Positions 7,782-15,432 of a DNA stretch of 29,652 nucleotides are shown in pieces. The notes beneath the pieces were generated by a model, which had not been told where the DNA came from, did not search any database, and was given only the letters and a program-made list of their open reading frames with translations. A program made the position numbers and the translations under genes. The first letter of the stretch is position 1, and each line of letters begins with the position of its first letter. Source of the DNA: Scatomonas sp963649395 (lineage in GTDB: Bacteria > Bacillota > Clostridia > Lachnospirales > Lachnospiraceae); NCBI GenBank assembly GCA_963649395.1, contig CAVJHW010000012.1, positions 1-29,652 of the forward strand. Direction: 5' to 3'.

Positions 7782-8732
7782 ATGAAATGGAATAAGTATA
7801 CCCTGAAGACGGTGACGGCAGCGGAGGACATTGTCATCTCTGTCCTGACGGATATTGGCATTCAGGGAGTTGAGATCCAGGATCGCCAGCCTCTGACCCA
7901 AGAGGATAAGCAGCAGATGTTTGTGGATATCCTGCCGGATCTGCCGGAGGATGACGGGATTGCCTATCTGAATTTCTATCTGGAGCCGGAGGAGGACAAT
8001 GAGGCGATTCTGCACCGGGTTCAGGAGGAACTGGATGACCTGAGAAATTTCATGGATATCGGGGAGGGCAGCGTGACGCGGTCTCAGACGGAGGATAAAG
8101 ACTGGATCAATAACTGGAAGGAGTTCTTTCACCAGTTTTATGTGGACGATGTCCTGATTATTCCCTCCTGGGAACAGGTGAAGGAGGAGGATCAGGGCAA
8201 ATTAATCATCCATATCGATCCGGGCACGGCCTTTGGAACCGGTATGCATGAGACCACCCAGCTTTGCATCCGCCAGCTGAAGAAATATGTCCGGCCCGGG
8301 GCGGAGCTTCTGGATGTGGGAACCGGCAGCGGTATCCTGTCCATCCTTGCCTTGAAATTCGGAGCCGGTCATGCTCTGGGAACCGACCTGGATCCCTGTA
8401 CCATCTCTGCCGTGGCGGAGAATAAGGAGGTCAATGGGATTCCAAAGGCGGCCCTGGATCTGGTTATCGGCAATATCATTGACGATCCTAAGGTGCAGGA
8501 TAGGGCCGGATATGAGCAATATGACATCGTTACCGCCAATATTCTGGCGGACGTGCTGATTCCCCTGACGCCGGTGATCCAAAGACACCTTAAGCCCGGC
8601 GGCATCTATATCACCTCCGGTATCCTGGATGTCAAGGAGCAGGAAGTGACGGAGGCTGTAAAAGCAGCCGGTATGCAGATCCTGGAAGTAACCCGCCAGG
8701 GAGAGTGGGTGTCGGTGACAGCGAGAAGGTAA
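7782..8732 (+). CDS. prmA: Ribosomal protein L11 methyltransferase PrmA
   Basis: PrmA methylates ribosomal protein L11 using S-adenosylmethionine. The 316-residue product has the usual N-terminal ferredoxin-like substrate domain, the hinge IDPGTAFGTGMHETT, the SAM motif LLDVGTGSGIL and the post-motif NILADVLIPL. Length is typical. The ribosome site AGGAG (7769-7773) overlaps the stop codon of the permease gene. In Bacillus the same gene follows dnaJ directly, so the permease looks like an insertion into a conserved dnaJ-prmA-rsmE-mtaB order. The stop codon abuts the heptamer array. Confidence 0.96.
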   Translation: MKWNKYTLKTVTAAEDIVISVLTDIGIQGVEIQDRQPLTQEDKQQMFVDILPDLPEDDGIAYLNFYLEPEEDNEAILHRVQEELDDLRNFMDIGEGSVTRSQTEDKDWINNWKEFFHQFYVDDVLIIPSWEQVKEEDQGKLIIHIDPGTAFGTGMHETTQLCIRQLKKYVRPGAELLDVGTGSGILSILALKFGAGHALGTDLDPCTISAVAENKEVNGIPKAALDLVIGNIIDDPKVQDRAGYEQYDIVTANILADVLIPLTPVIQRHLKPGGIYITSGILDVKEQEVTEAVKAAGMQILEVTRQGEWVSVTARR

Positions 8733-8830
8733 GGCAGTGGTTAGTGGTTAGTGGCTAGTGGGCAGTGGGTAGTGGCTAGGGGTTAGTGGATAGGGGATAG
8801 GGGATAGTGGGTAGAGGTTAGTGGGTAGTG
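8733..8830 (+). repeat. Array of fourteen degenerate heptamers (G-N-T/C-A-G-N-G)
   Basis: The sequence divides exactly into 14 consecutive 7-mers beginning right after the prmA stop codon. Examples are GTTAGTG, GGTAGTG, GCTAGTG, GATAGGG, GGCAGTG and GGTAGAG. Positions 1, 4, 5 and 7 (G, A, G, G) are invariant. It ends where the AAAGGGGGG ribosome site of rsmE begins. The G-runs at 8779-8782, 8793-8796, 8800-8803 and 8809-8811 could also support a G-quadruplex. Confidence 0.93.
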
Positions 8831-8847
8831 AAAGGGGGGTGGGGAGG

Positions 8848-9588
8848 TTGCGTCGGTTTTTTACGGAGCCGGATCTGATCCGGGAGGGAAGGGTGGTTAT
8901 AACTGGGGAGGATGTGAGGCATATTCGCCAGGTGCTGCGGATGGTTCCGGGGGATCCCTTGTTGGTCTGCTGCGGAGATGAATGGGAATATAGCTGCCGC
9001 ATTCGGACCATAGAAGAGGACAGAGTAGAGGCAGAGATCCTGGATGCCCAGAAGCCGGGCAAGGAGCTGCCTTCCCGCCTTGTCCTCTTTCAATGTCTTC
9101 CCAAGGGAGACAAGATGGAGCTGATTATCCAAAAGGCGGTGGAGCTGGGGGCTGCTGAGATTGTGCCGGTAGCTTCCGCTCGCTGCGTGGTTCGGCTGGA
9201 TCCGAAAAAAGCTGCCAATAAGGGTAAGCGGTGGAACAGCATTGCCGCAGAGGCGGCGAAGCAGTCCAAGCGGATGGTCATCCCCCCGGTGCATGAGCTT
9301 ATGGGATGGCAGGAAGCCTTGGAATATGCCAAGGGCATGGATGTCAGGCTGATTCCCTATGAAAAGTCGGAGGGAATCGGAAGGACCCGGCAGATTTTTT
9401 CAGAGATCAGGCCGGGCCAGTCCGTGGCTGTCTTCATCGGGCCGGAGGGAGGCTTCGAGGAGACGGAGGTGGAGGCGGCGGAAGCTTTGGGCTTTCAGCC
9501 TATTTCCCTGGGAAAGCGGATCCTGCGCACGGAGACAGCCGGTATGACCGTCCTGTCGATTCTGATGTACCTGCTAGAGGAGGAGTGA
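8848..9588 (+). CDS. rsmE: 16S rRNA (uracil(1498)-N(3))-methyltransferase RsmE
   Basis: RsmE methylates U1498 of 16S rRNA in the assembled 30S subunit. The 246-residue product has the small N-terminal PUA-like domain (RRFFTEPDL, HIRQVLRM) and the SPOUT knot motifs FIGPEGGF and LGKRILRTETAGM near the C-terminus. I chose the TTG at 8848, giving the typical MRRFF start, with AAAGGGGGG about 9 nt upstream. A GTG at 8821 is in frame but lies inside the heptamer array. Only 7 bp separate its stop from the next ATG. Confidence 0.93.
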   Translation: MRRFFTEPDLIREGRVVITGEDVRHIRQVLRMVPGDPLLVCCGDEWEYSCRIRTIEEDRVEAEILDAQKPGKELPSRLVLFQCLPKGDKMELIIQKAVELGAAEIVPVASARCVVRLDPKKAANKGKRWNSIAAEAAKQSKRMVIPPVHELMGWQEALEYAKGMDVRLIPYEKSEGIGRTRQIFSEIRPGQSVAVFIGPEGGFEETEVEAAEALGFQPISLGKRILRTETAGMTVLSILMYLLEEE

Positions 9589-9595
9589 GGGACGG

Positions 9596-10750
9596 ATGGA
9601 GATTTATTTGGACAACTCGGCCACCACGAGATGCTATGAAGAAGTGAAGGATATCGTGGTCAAGACCATGATGGAGGATTATGGCAATCCCTCCTCCATG
9701 CACCGAAAGGGCTCCGCGGCAGAGAAGTATCTGCGGGAGGCAGCGCAAACCCTGGCCGGTCTGATGAAGGTGCAGGAAAAGGAGCTTATTTTCACCTCTG
9801 GAGGCACGGAATCCAACAACTGGGCCCTGTTCGGGACGGCCATGGCTCATCACCGCCAGGGCAAGCATATCATCACGACAGCTGTAGAGCATGCGGCGGT
9901 GGCGGCTCCTCTGGCAGCCCTGGAGGACCAGGGCTTTACTGTAACTCGTCTTCCGGTGGACAGCCGGGGAAGGGTGAAGCTGCAGGCCTTGGAGGAGGCC
10001 CTCACGGAGGAAACCATCCTGGTATCTGCTATGTATGTCAACAACGAGATCGGCAGCCTGGAGCCCATTGGGGAGATGGGACAGATAATTAAGGAGAAGA
10101 ATCCTAAGACCTTATTCCACGTGGATGCCATCCAGGCCTTTGGCAAATACCGCATCTATCCCAAAAGGATGAAGATAGACCTCCTGTCTGCCAGCGGCCA
10201 TAAGATTCATGGCCCCAAGGGGGTGGGCTTCCTTTATCTGGACAGCCAGGCTCGTATCAAGCCCCTGATTCTGGGAGGCGGTCAGCAAAATGGCCTGCGG
10301 TCCGGAACGGATAATGTGCCGGGAGTGGCAGGCATGGCCCTAGCTGCCAAAAAGATCTATCAGAATCTGGAGGAAAATGTGGCCCATATGTACCGGATCA
10401 GGAAGCAGCTGGCTGAGGGGCTGGCGGCCCTGGATCAAGTGGTCCTTCACGGAATGGAGGGAGAGGAGGGGGCTCCCCATATCCTCAATGCCTCCTTCCT
10501 GGGCATTCGCAGCGAGGTTCTCCTTCATACCCTGGAGGATCGGGGCATCTATGTCTCTGCAGGCAGCGCCTGCTCCAGCCACAAGAGGGCGGGAAGTCCT
10601 ACCTTGACGGCCATCGGCTGCTCCAGGGCAGAGATGGAATCCGCAGTGCGCTTCAGCTTCTGTGAGTCCAACACCGAGGAGGAGATCCAAGAGACCCTGG
10701 CAGTATTGGGAGAGGTCCTTCCCCTGCTGAGAAGGTATACCCGACGATGA
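9596..10750 (+). CDS. Cysteine desulfurase (NifS/NifZ type), likely sulfur donor for ThiI
   Basis: This PLP enzyme converts cysteine to alanine and carries the sulfur as a persulfide. The 384-residue product starts with YLDNSATT and includes FTSGGTESNN. The PLP lysine is K203 in SGHKIHGPKG and the catalytic cysteine is C326 in SAGSACSS, within a long mobile loop as in group I enzymes. thiI follows after 44 bp. In Bacillus subtilis the dedicated desulfurase NifZ is likewise encoded next to ThiI and feeds s4U synthesis, so that role is inferred here. No IscU-like scaffold gene is nearby, which argues against a general Fe-S assembly locus. Confidence 0.94.
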   Translation: MEIYLDNSATTRCYEEVKDIVVKTMMEDYGNPSSMHRKGSAAEKYLREAAQTLAGLMKVQEKELIFTSGGTESNNWALFGTAMAHHRQGKHIITTAVEHAAVAAPLAALEDQGFTVTRLPVDSRGRVKLQALEEALTEETILVSAMYVNNEIGSLEPIGEMGQIIKEKNPKTLFHVDAIQAFGKYRIYPKRMKIDLLSASGHKIHGPKGVGFLYLDSQARIKPLILGGGQQNGLRSGTDNVPGVAGMALAAKKIYQNLEENVAHMYRIRKQLAEGLAALDQVVLHGMEGEEGAPHILNASFLGIRSEVLLHTLEDRGIYVSAGSACSSHKRAGSPTLTAIGCSRAEMESAVRFSFCESNTEEEIQETLAVLGEVLPLLRRYTRR

Positions 10751-10794
10751 ACGGAATCGAGTGATGAGGGAGAAGAGGAAGGAGAAGAAGGAAG

Positions 10795-11976
10795 ATGTTC
10801 CAGGCATTTTTGATTAAATATGCGGAAATCGGCATTAAGGGGAAGAATCGATATATTTTTGAAGACGCCCTGGTGCGCCATATCCGGAGAGTTTTAAAGG
10901 AGGTAGAGGGCGATTTCCAGGTGTCTAAGGAAATGGGTCGGATCTATGTGGAGGCCGAAGGGGACTTTGACCGGGAAGGAGCCATCGAGGCTCTCCAGCG
11001 GGTCTTTGGTATCTTCGCCATCTGTCCTGTTACTATAGTGGAGGATCAGGGCTACGACCAGCTGGCGCAGGCTCTGGTGGACTATGTGGGACAGACCTAT
11101 CCGGACTCTCAGGCTACCTTCAAGGTATGTGCCCGCAGAGCCAACAAGAATTATCCCCTGAACTCTATGGAACTGAATGTGGAGCTGGGGGGCGCCATTC
11201 TGGATGCCTATCCGACCATGAAGGTGGACGTGCATCACCCTGAGATCTCACTGACGGTGGAGGTACGCCACAAAATCTATATTTATTCCCAGATGATCCC
11301 CGGTCCCGGGGGAATGCCGGTGGGAACCAACGGCAGCGCCATGCTCCTCCTGTCCGGGGGAATCGATTCCCCGGTAGCAGGTTACATGATCGCCAAGCGA
11401 GGGGTTAAGATTGATGCAGTCTATTTCCATGCTCCGCCCTATACCAGCGACCGAGCCAAGCAAAAGGTGGTGGATCTGGCTAAGCTGGTGGCACGCTACA
11501 GCGGTCCCATCCGCCTTCATGTGGTGAATTTTACGGAAATTCAGCTGGCCATCTATGAAAAATGCCCCCATGACGAGCTGACCATTATTATGAGGCGCTA
11601 TATGATGAAGATAGCCGAGGCCTTTGCTGCCCAGGACGGTGCCCTGGGACTCATTACCGGAGAAAGCATCGGTCAGGTAGCCAGCCAGACCATCCACAGC
11701 TTAGCCTGCACCAATGAGGTCTGCAGCCTGCCCGTCTTCCGCCCCCTGATCGGCTTCGACAAGCAGGAAATCGTAGATGTAGCCCTGAAAATCGGGACTT
11801 ATGACACATCCATCCTCCCCTATGAGGATTGCTGTACCATTTTTGTAGCCAAACATCCCGTCACCAAGCCCAGCCTCAAGGCCATCCGCCATTCCGAGAA
11901 AAAGCTGGCAGATTGCATCGATGAGATGATGGAGACCGCTATCCGCACAGCAGAGACCATAGAGGTGGAAGGATAG
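10795..11976 (+). CDS. thiI: tRNA 4-thiouridine synthase ThiI
   Basis: ThiI adenylates U8 of tRNA and installs sulfur to give s4U; it can also feed thiazole synthesis. The 393-residue product has an N-terminal ferredoxin-like and THUMP region (about 1-165) and the PP-loop motif LLSGGIDSPVAGYMIAKRG. It ends with the AANH domain including EDCCTIFVAKHPVTKP. There is no C-terminal rhodanese domain, as in Bacillus ThiI, so sulfur should come directly from the neighbouring desulfurase. The start follows a purine-rich ribosome site (GGAAGGAGAAGAAGG). Confidence 0.97.
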   Translation: MFQAFLIKYAEIGIKGKNRYIFEDALVRHIRRVLKEVEGDFQVSKEMGRIYVEAEGDFDREGAIEALQRVFGIFAICPVTIVEDQGYDQLAQALVDYVGQTYPDSQATFKVCARRANKNYPLNSMELNVELGGAILDAYPTMKVDVHHPEISLTVEVRHKIYIYSQMIPGPGGMPVGTNGSAMLLLSGGIDSPVAGYMIAKRGVKIDAVYFHAPPYTSDRAKQKVVDLAKLVARYSGPIRLHVVNFTEIQLAIYEKCPHDELTIIMRRYMMKIAEAFAAQDGALGLITGESIGQVASQTIHSLACTNEVCSLPVFRPLIGFDKQEIVDVALKIGTYDTSILPYEDCCTIFVAKHPVTKPSLKAIRHSEKKLADCIDEMMETAIRTAETIEVEG

Positions 11977-12020
11977 GAAATCGCCCGCTATGCCATGTCG
12001 TGCAATGTTCAGCCCCCGCA

Positions 12021-12062
12021 AAGAAAAGCGGCATACCCTTGGAAAATCCAAGGGCATGCCGC
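12021..12062 (-). terminator. Rho-independent terminator of the minus-strand HPr-like gene
   Basis: A 15-bp stem (12028-12042 with 12048-12062, one A-C mismatch) with a 5-nt loop is followed on the minus strand by CTTTTCTTT. On the plus strand no U-run follows, so its main direction is minus. It may still stop thiI transcripts weakly. Confidence 0.8.
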
Positions 12063-12106
12063 CCATATAAGCTTAGGCTGCAAGGACCTGCCTGAGGCAG
12101 CCTATA

Positions 12107-12171
12107 TAAGGTCTTATACCAGGAAAGGGCCTGCTTGCGCAACCCGTGTAAGGTCTTATACCAGGTAAGGG
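12107..12171. repeat. Duplicated tail of the HPr-like gene
   Basis: TAAGGTCTTATACCAGG occurs at 12107-12123 and again at 12149-12165, followed by AAAGGG and TAAGGG. The right copy contains the stop codon and last codons of the HPr-like gene. Similarity extends weakly to the left of each copy (GACCTGCCTG against GGCCTGCTTG), consistent with an old ~42-bp tandem duplication. Confidence 0.75.
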
Positions 12172-12389
12172 GTCAGAACCTTCATAACCTGATCCAGGGA
12201 ATCTCCCTCAGAGTGGATGTTCAGATCGATGGGCTTGGACAGGTCCAGGCTGAAGATCCCCATGATGGACTTGGCATCGATAACATATCTGCCGGACACC
12301 AGATCAAAATCAAAATCAAATTTTGCGATCTCATTGACGAAAGACTTTACCTTATCGATAGAATTCAGTGAAATCTGTACTGTTTTCAT
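12156..12389 (-). CDS. HPr-like protein lacking the phosphorylatable histidine
   Basis: The 77-residue product has the HPr fold pattern around AKSIMGIFSLDLSKPIDL, where S41 corresponds to the regulatory Ser46 of HPr. The segment that should hold the phosphorylated His15 (GIHARPA) reads NSIDKVKSFV with no histidine. It therefore cannot relay phosphate from PEP in the normal way. A Crh-like regulatory role through the serine is an inference. AGGAGG lies 8 nt upstream of the ATG. It has its own promoter and terminator and is transcribed against its neighbours. No PTS genes are present in the window. Confidence 0.85.
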   Translation of the reverse strand: MKTVQISLNSIDKVKSFVNEIAKFDFDFDLVSGRYVIDAKSIMGIFSLDLSKPIDLNIHSEGDSLDQVMKVLTPYLV

Positions 12390-12463
12390 ACATTAATCCT
12401 CCTAGATGATCAGCTAACTACTACTATACAACAGTTGATGCGGGGGCTTTGCCACCCAGACTC

Positions 12464-12492
12464 ATCTTACATTTTGTATCAACAAAAGTCAA
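12464..12492 (-). promoter_or_regulatory. Promoter of the HPr-like gene
   Basis: On the minus strand TTGACT (12487-12492) and TAAGAT (12464-12469) are 17 bp apart. The predicted start leaves a leader of about 70 nt before the ATG at 12389. Confidence 0.65.
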
Positions 12493-12550
12493 GGCAGGAT
12501 TCATACAAAATTGCTTTCAATAAGCCCAAACCAGAGTTGGAGAGAATCGA

Positions 12551-12697
12551 ATGTTAAAGTACAGAAAAATAACCGCTGCGGATGATGCAGCTATCGCTAA
12601 AATCATTCGTGAAAACCTGGAAAAGCAGCATTTGGACATACCGGGGACCGCATATTTTGATCCCCCTGTGACACCGTCAGAGGAGCATTTGCCTTAA
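12551..12697 (+). pseudogene. N-terminal remnant of a GNAT acetyltransferase
   Basis: A 48-codon frame starts with ATG at 12551, with GGAGAG upstream. It opens MLKYRKITAADDAAIAKIIR and contains LDIPGTAYFDPPV, resembling the beginning of a putative GNAT N-acetyltransferase of the kind usually ~160 residues long. It stops with TAA at 12695-12697 before any acetyl-CoA binding motif. No continuation is visible in other frames before the next gene. I read it as a decayed fragment rather than a working small protein; the family assignment rests on a short segment. The 12390-12730 interval otherwise holds only the HPr-like promoter. Confidence 0.65.
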
Positions 12698-12730
12698 CAA
12701 AGAGGTACACACTTTAAGGAATGTAAAAAC

Positions 12731-13630
12731 ATGGCAGAAATCAAATTATTTGAGCTTGGTTCAACGGTAAGAGAACGTACATCCTGTGCTGTTACCCTGG
12801 AAAAAGAGTTGCAAAACACCATTGAAAATAATATGGAGACATTCTTTGGCGTTCGCTTCCTGAAAAGCGAGTATGCGATTAACGGCGGGAGAATGGACAG
12901 CATTGGACTTGATGAAAATAATAGTCCTGTTATCTTCGAATACAAACGTAGCACCAATGAGAATGTTATCAATCAGGGATTGTTCTATTTGGATTGGCTG
13001 CTGGATCATAAGGCAGATCTTAAGCTGTTGGTAATTGAGAAACTGGGTATGGAAGTAGCGGATCAGCTTGACTGGTCGGTACCCTGCGTGATTTGCATCG
13101 CAAATGACTTTACCAAGTATGATGTCCATGCGGTGAACCAGATGCAAAGAAATATCAAGCTCGTGAAGTATCGCAAGTATGATGACGATCTGATTTTATT
13201 TGAACATTTAAATGTACCTGTCGCAAAGCCGGTAACGGAAACCGCATCCGTGCAGCATATTTCAAATGGCTCCGGAATAACGAAGAATCATCAGGAAAAG
13301 CTTGCAGCAGCCAGTACACACTTTAAAATGATCTATGCATCATTATGTGATTATATAGAATCATTGGGAGATGACCTGGTGCCGAATCAATTGAATATGT
13401 ATTTGGCTTATAAAAAAGTACAAAATGTCTTCTGCATTGAGATCTACAATAAGAGGATAATTTTGCGAACAAAGCTTGATCCGAACAGCGTGGAGTTAGA
13501 AGAAGGATTTATCCGCGATACTCGAGGTATCGGCCACTATGGCACAGGCAATTTGGAGATCAGCATCAAAACAGAGGAGGACTTTCTGAAAGCAAAGCCC
13601 CTGATAGAACGAGCATACAACGAAGCGTAA
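12731..13630 (+). CDS. PD-(D/E)XK nuclease-like protein (DUF91/NucS-like N-terminus, DUF5655-like C-terminus)
   Basis: The 299-residue product begins with a NucS/DUF91-like module (LEKELQNTIENNMETFFGVR, then GGRMDSIGLDENNSPVIFEY). D56, E70 and K72 form a PD-(D/E)XK-type active-site pattern. The rest of that module includes NQGLFYLDWLLDHKADLKLL. After a linker at about 165-200, the C-terminal part (SLGDDLVPNQLNMYLAYKKV to the end) resembles DUF5655. Proteins of this architecture are widespread but their function is not established; DNA cleavage or repair is inference. Composition is more AT-rich than the flanking housekeeping genes. No methyltransferase or other restriction partner is next to it. 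Confidence 0.78.
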   Translation: MAEIKLFELGSTVRERTSCAVTLEKELQNTIENNMETFFGVRFLKSEYAINGGRMDSIGLDENNSPVIFEYKRSTNENVINQGLFYLDWLLDHKADLKLLVIEKLGMEVADQLDWSVPCVICIANDFTKYDVHAVNQMQRNIKLVKYRKYDDDLILFEHLNVPVAKPVTETASVQHISNGSGITKNHQEKLAAASTHFKMIYASLCDYIESLGDDLVPNQLNMYLAYKKVQNVFCIEIYNKRIILRTKLDPNSVELEEGFIRDTRGIGHYGTGNLEISIKTEEDFLKAKPLIERAYNEA

Positions 13631-13738
13631 AGAAAATATCTCGGATTGGTACACTCGTTCCGCTTTCCCGGTACCCCTCCACCCGTCCGGACAGGTGCCC
13701 GTCAAATAAGAACCACAAGCACAAGGAGTGAAATACCC

Positions 13739-15073
13739 ATGAAGAAAAAAGCAGCTCTCCACAACCTGGGATGCAAGGTCAACGCCTACGAGTTGGAGGC
13801 CATGCAGCAGGAATTGGAAAGAGCAGGCTACCAGATCGTTCCCTTCCAGCCGGGAGCCGACCTTTACCTCATCAACACCTGCACGGTGACTAACATTGCC
13901 GACCGCAAGTCCCGGCAGATGCTGCACAAGGCTCGGAAAATGAACCCCCAGGCCATTGTGGTCGCCGTGGGCTGTTATGCCCAGGCTCAGGGCCAGGAGC
14001 TTCAAAAGGACGAAGCCATCGATCTGGTCATCGGCAATGACCACAAGAAAGACTTCCTGTCCATTTTGCAGGAATACGAGGCATCGCTGTGCAGGGAGCT
14101 CCAATTTTCTCCTGTGGGCGACATCCGCTCCCTCCATACCTACGAGGATTTGGAGATCTCCCGCACCGAGGACCACACGCGTGCCTTCCTCAAGGTGCAA
14201 GACGGCTGCAACCAATTCTGCTCCTATTGCATCATTCCCTACGCCCGTGGCCGGGTACGGAGCAGAAAGGCCCAAAGCGTCTGCCAGGAGGTGGCAAGGC
14301 TGGCTTCCCATGGCTGCAAGGAGATTGTTTTGACGGGGATCCATCTCAGCTCCTACGGGACAGATCTGGAAGGGGCGGATAATCTGCTCAGCTTGATCCG
14401 CCAGGTTCATGCCATAGAGGGAATCCACCGGATCCGCCTGGGTTCTCTGGAACCGGGAATCATTACGGAGGACTTTGCCCAGGCGCTGACGGATCTGCCC
14501 AAGGTCTGCCCGCATTTTCATCTGTCCTTGCAAAGCGGCTGCAATCGAACCCTCCAGCGGATGAATCGCCATTATACCAGGGAGGAGTACCGGGAGAAAT
14601 GTCAGATTCTGCGCCAGTATTTTACCCACCCGGCTTTGACCACAGATATTATTGTGGGCTTTCCCGGGGAGACGGAGGAGGATTTTGAGGAATCCAGAGA
14701 ATTCATGGATCAGATATCCTTTTTCGAGACCCATGTATTTCCCTATTCCAGACGGGAGGGTACCCGGGCAGCGGCATTTCCCGGCCAGCTGCCGGAGGCT
14801 GTCAAGAAGGCGCGCAGCCGGGTTCTTCTGCAGTTGGACCAGGTGAAACGGCAGGAATATCTTCGCCTTTTTCTGGGGCAAGAAATAGAGATCTTGATCG
14901 AGGAGCAGGTGATATGGGAGGGACAGGCCTGTTGGACCGGTCATTCCAGACACTACCAGAAGGCTCTGATCCCCCTGGGAAAAGAGGAGAAAACAAACCT
15001 GGAAAATGCAATTGTCAAGGTCTTGCCGGAGAAAATTGTCGATGAAGAGATTCTGTATTGCTATTTTATATGA
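13739..15073 (+). CDS. mtaB: tRNA (t6A37) methylthiotransferase MtaB
   Basis: MtaB is a radical-SAM enzyme that turns t6A37 into ms2t6A in ANN-decoding tRNAs. The 444-residue product has the UPF0004 domain with the hallmark LGCKVNAYE and the cluster cysteines in INTCTV and GCYAQ. The radical-SAM motif C157-xxx-C161-xx-C164 (DGCNQFCSYCIIPYARG) follows, and a C-terminal TRAM-like segment ends the protein. I chose the ATG at 13739 because AAGGAG lies 10 nt upstream and the product then starts like its homologues; the frame is open back to 13646. In Bacillus mtaB follows rsmE, so about 4 kb is inserted between them here. Confidence 0.96.
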   Translation: MKKKAALHNLGCKVNAYELEAMQQELERAGYQIVPFQPGADLYLINTCTVTNIADRKSRQMLHKARKMNPQAIVVAVGCYAQAQGQELQKDEAIDLVIGNDHKKDFLSILQEYEASLCRELQFSPVGDIRSLHTYEDLEISRTEDHTRAFLKVQDGCNQFCSYCIIPYARGRVRSRKAQSVCQEVARLASHGCKEIVLTGIHLSSYGTDLEGADNLLSLIRQVHAIEGIHRIRLGSLEPGIITEDFAQALTDLPKVCPHFHLSLQSGCNRTLQRMNRHYTREEYREKCQILRQYFTHPALTTDIIVGFPGETEEDFEESREFMDQISFFETHVFPYSRREGTRAAAFPGQLPEAVKKARSRVLLQLDQVKRQEYLRLFLGQEIEILIEEQVIWEGQACWTGHSRHYQKALIPLGKEEKTNLENAIVKVLPEKIVDEEILYCYFI

Positions 15074-15086
15074 ATTATATTAGAAT
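15058..15086 (+). promoter_or_regulatory. Candidate promoter for the ireB-ruvX group
   Basis: TTGCTA (15058-15063) and TAGAAT (15081-15086) are 17 bp apart, overlapping the end of mtaB. A hairpin lies between it and ireB. Confidence 0.45.
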
Positions 15087-15104
15087 AGAAGGGATATAAG
15101 GCTG

Positions 15105-15128
15105 CAGCGGCTGCCGAGGCAGCAGCTG
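15105..15128 (+). other. GC-rich hairpin in the ireB leader
   Basis: CAGC-g-GCTGC (15105-15114) pairs with GCAGC-a-GCTG (15119-15128) around a CGAG loop. It has no U-tract. It may end mtaB mRNA weakly or structure the ireB leader. Confidence 0.4.
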
Positions 15129-15156
15129 ACATCTATGAAGGTCAGGACGTGAAAAT

Positions 15157-15432
15157 ATGACAGATTTAAGTAATACACAATTTTTCCAGGTTACAACGGA
15201 ACCGGAGATTTCAGTAAAGAAGGTTTTGGATGTTGTGTATAATGCGATGGCGGAGAAGGGATATAATCCTGTAAACCAGATCGTAGGTTATATTATGTCA
15301 GGAGATCCCACCTATATCACCAGCCACAAGGGTGCCAGGAGCATGATCATGAAGGTGGAAAGGGACGAATTGGTGGAGGAACTTCTGAAGGAATATATCA
15401 GAAATGAATCCTGGAAGGATGACGCAGAATGA
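15157..15432 (+). CDS. ireB: IreB family regulatory phosphoprotein (DUF965)
   Basis: The 91-residue product matches the IreB/YrzL family across its length, including VYNAMAEKGYNPVNQIVGYI, SGDPTYITSHKGAR and LLKEYI. In Enterococcus IreB is a substrate of the PASTA kinase IreK, phosphorylated on N-terminal threonines, and limits cephalosporin resistance. Threonines at 2 and 7 are present here in a comparable region. No kinase gene is in the window. Its last codons overlap the ruvX start (ATGA), so the two are translationally coupled. Confidence 0.93.
   Translation: MTDLSNTQFFQVTTEPEISVKKVLDVVYNAMAEKGYNPVNQIVGYIMSGDPTYITSHKGARSMIMKVERDELVEELLKEYIRNESWKDDAE

Noticed and set aside
11977..12027. 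Small gene between thiI and the minus-strand terminator
   Set aside because: No frame with a ribosome site or recognisable product is present; I see nothing coding here.
12690..13640. Restriction-modification or toxin-antitoxin system around the PD-(D/E)XK gene
   Set aside because: The neighbours are an acetyltransferase remnant and mtaB. No methyltransferase, specificity subunit or antitoxin-like small gene is present.
13496..14953. 485-codon minus-strand frame opposite mtaB
   Set aside because: It lies antisense to the clearly recognised radical-SAM gene, gives no recognisable protein and spans a gene boundary.
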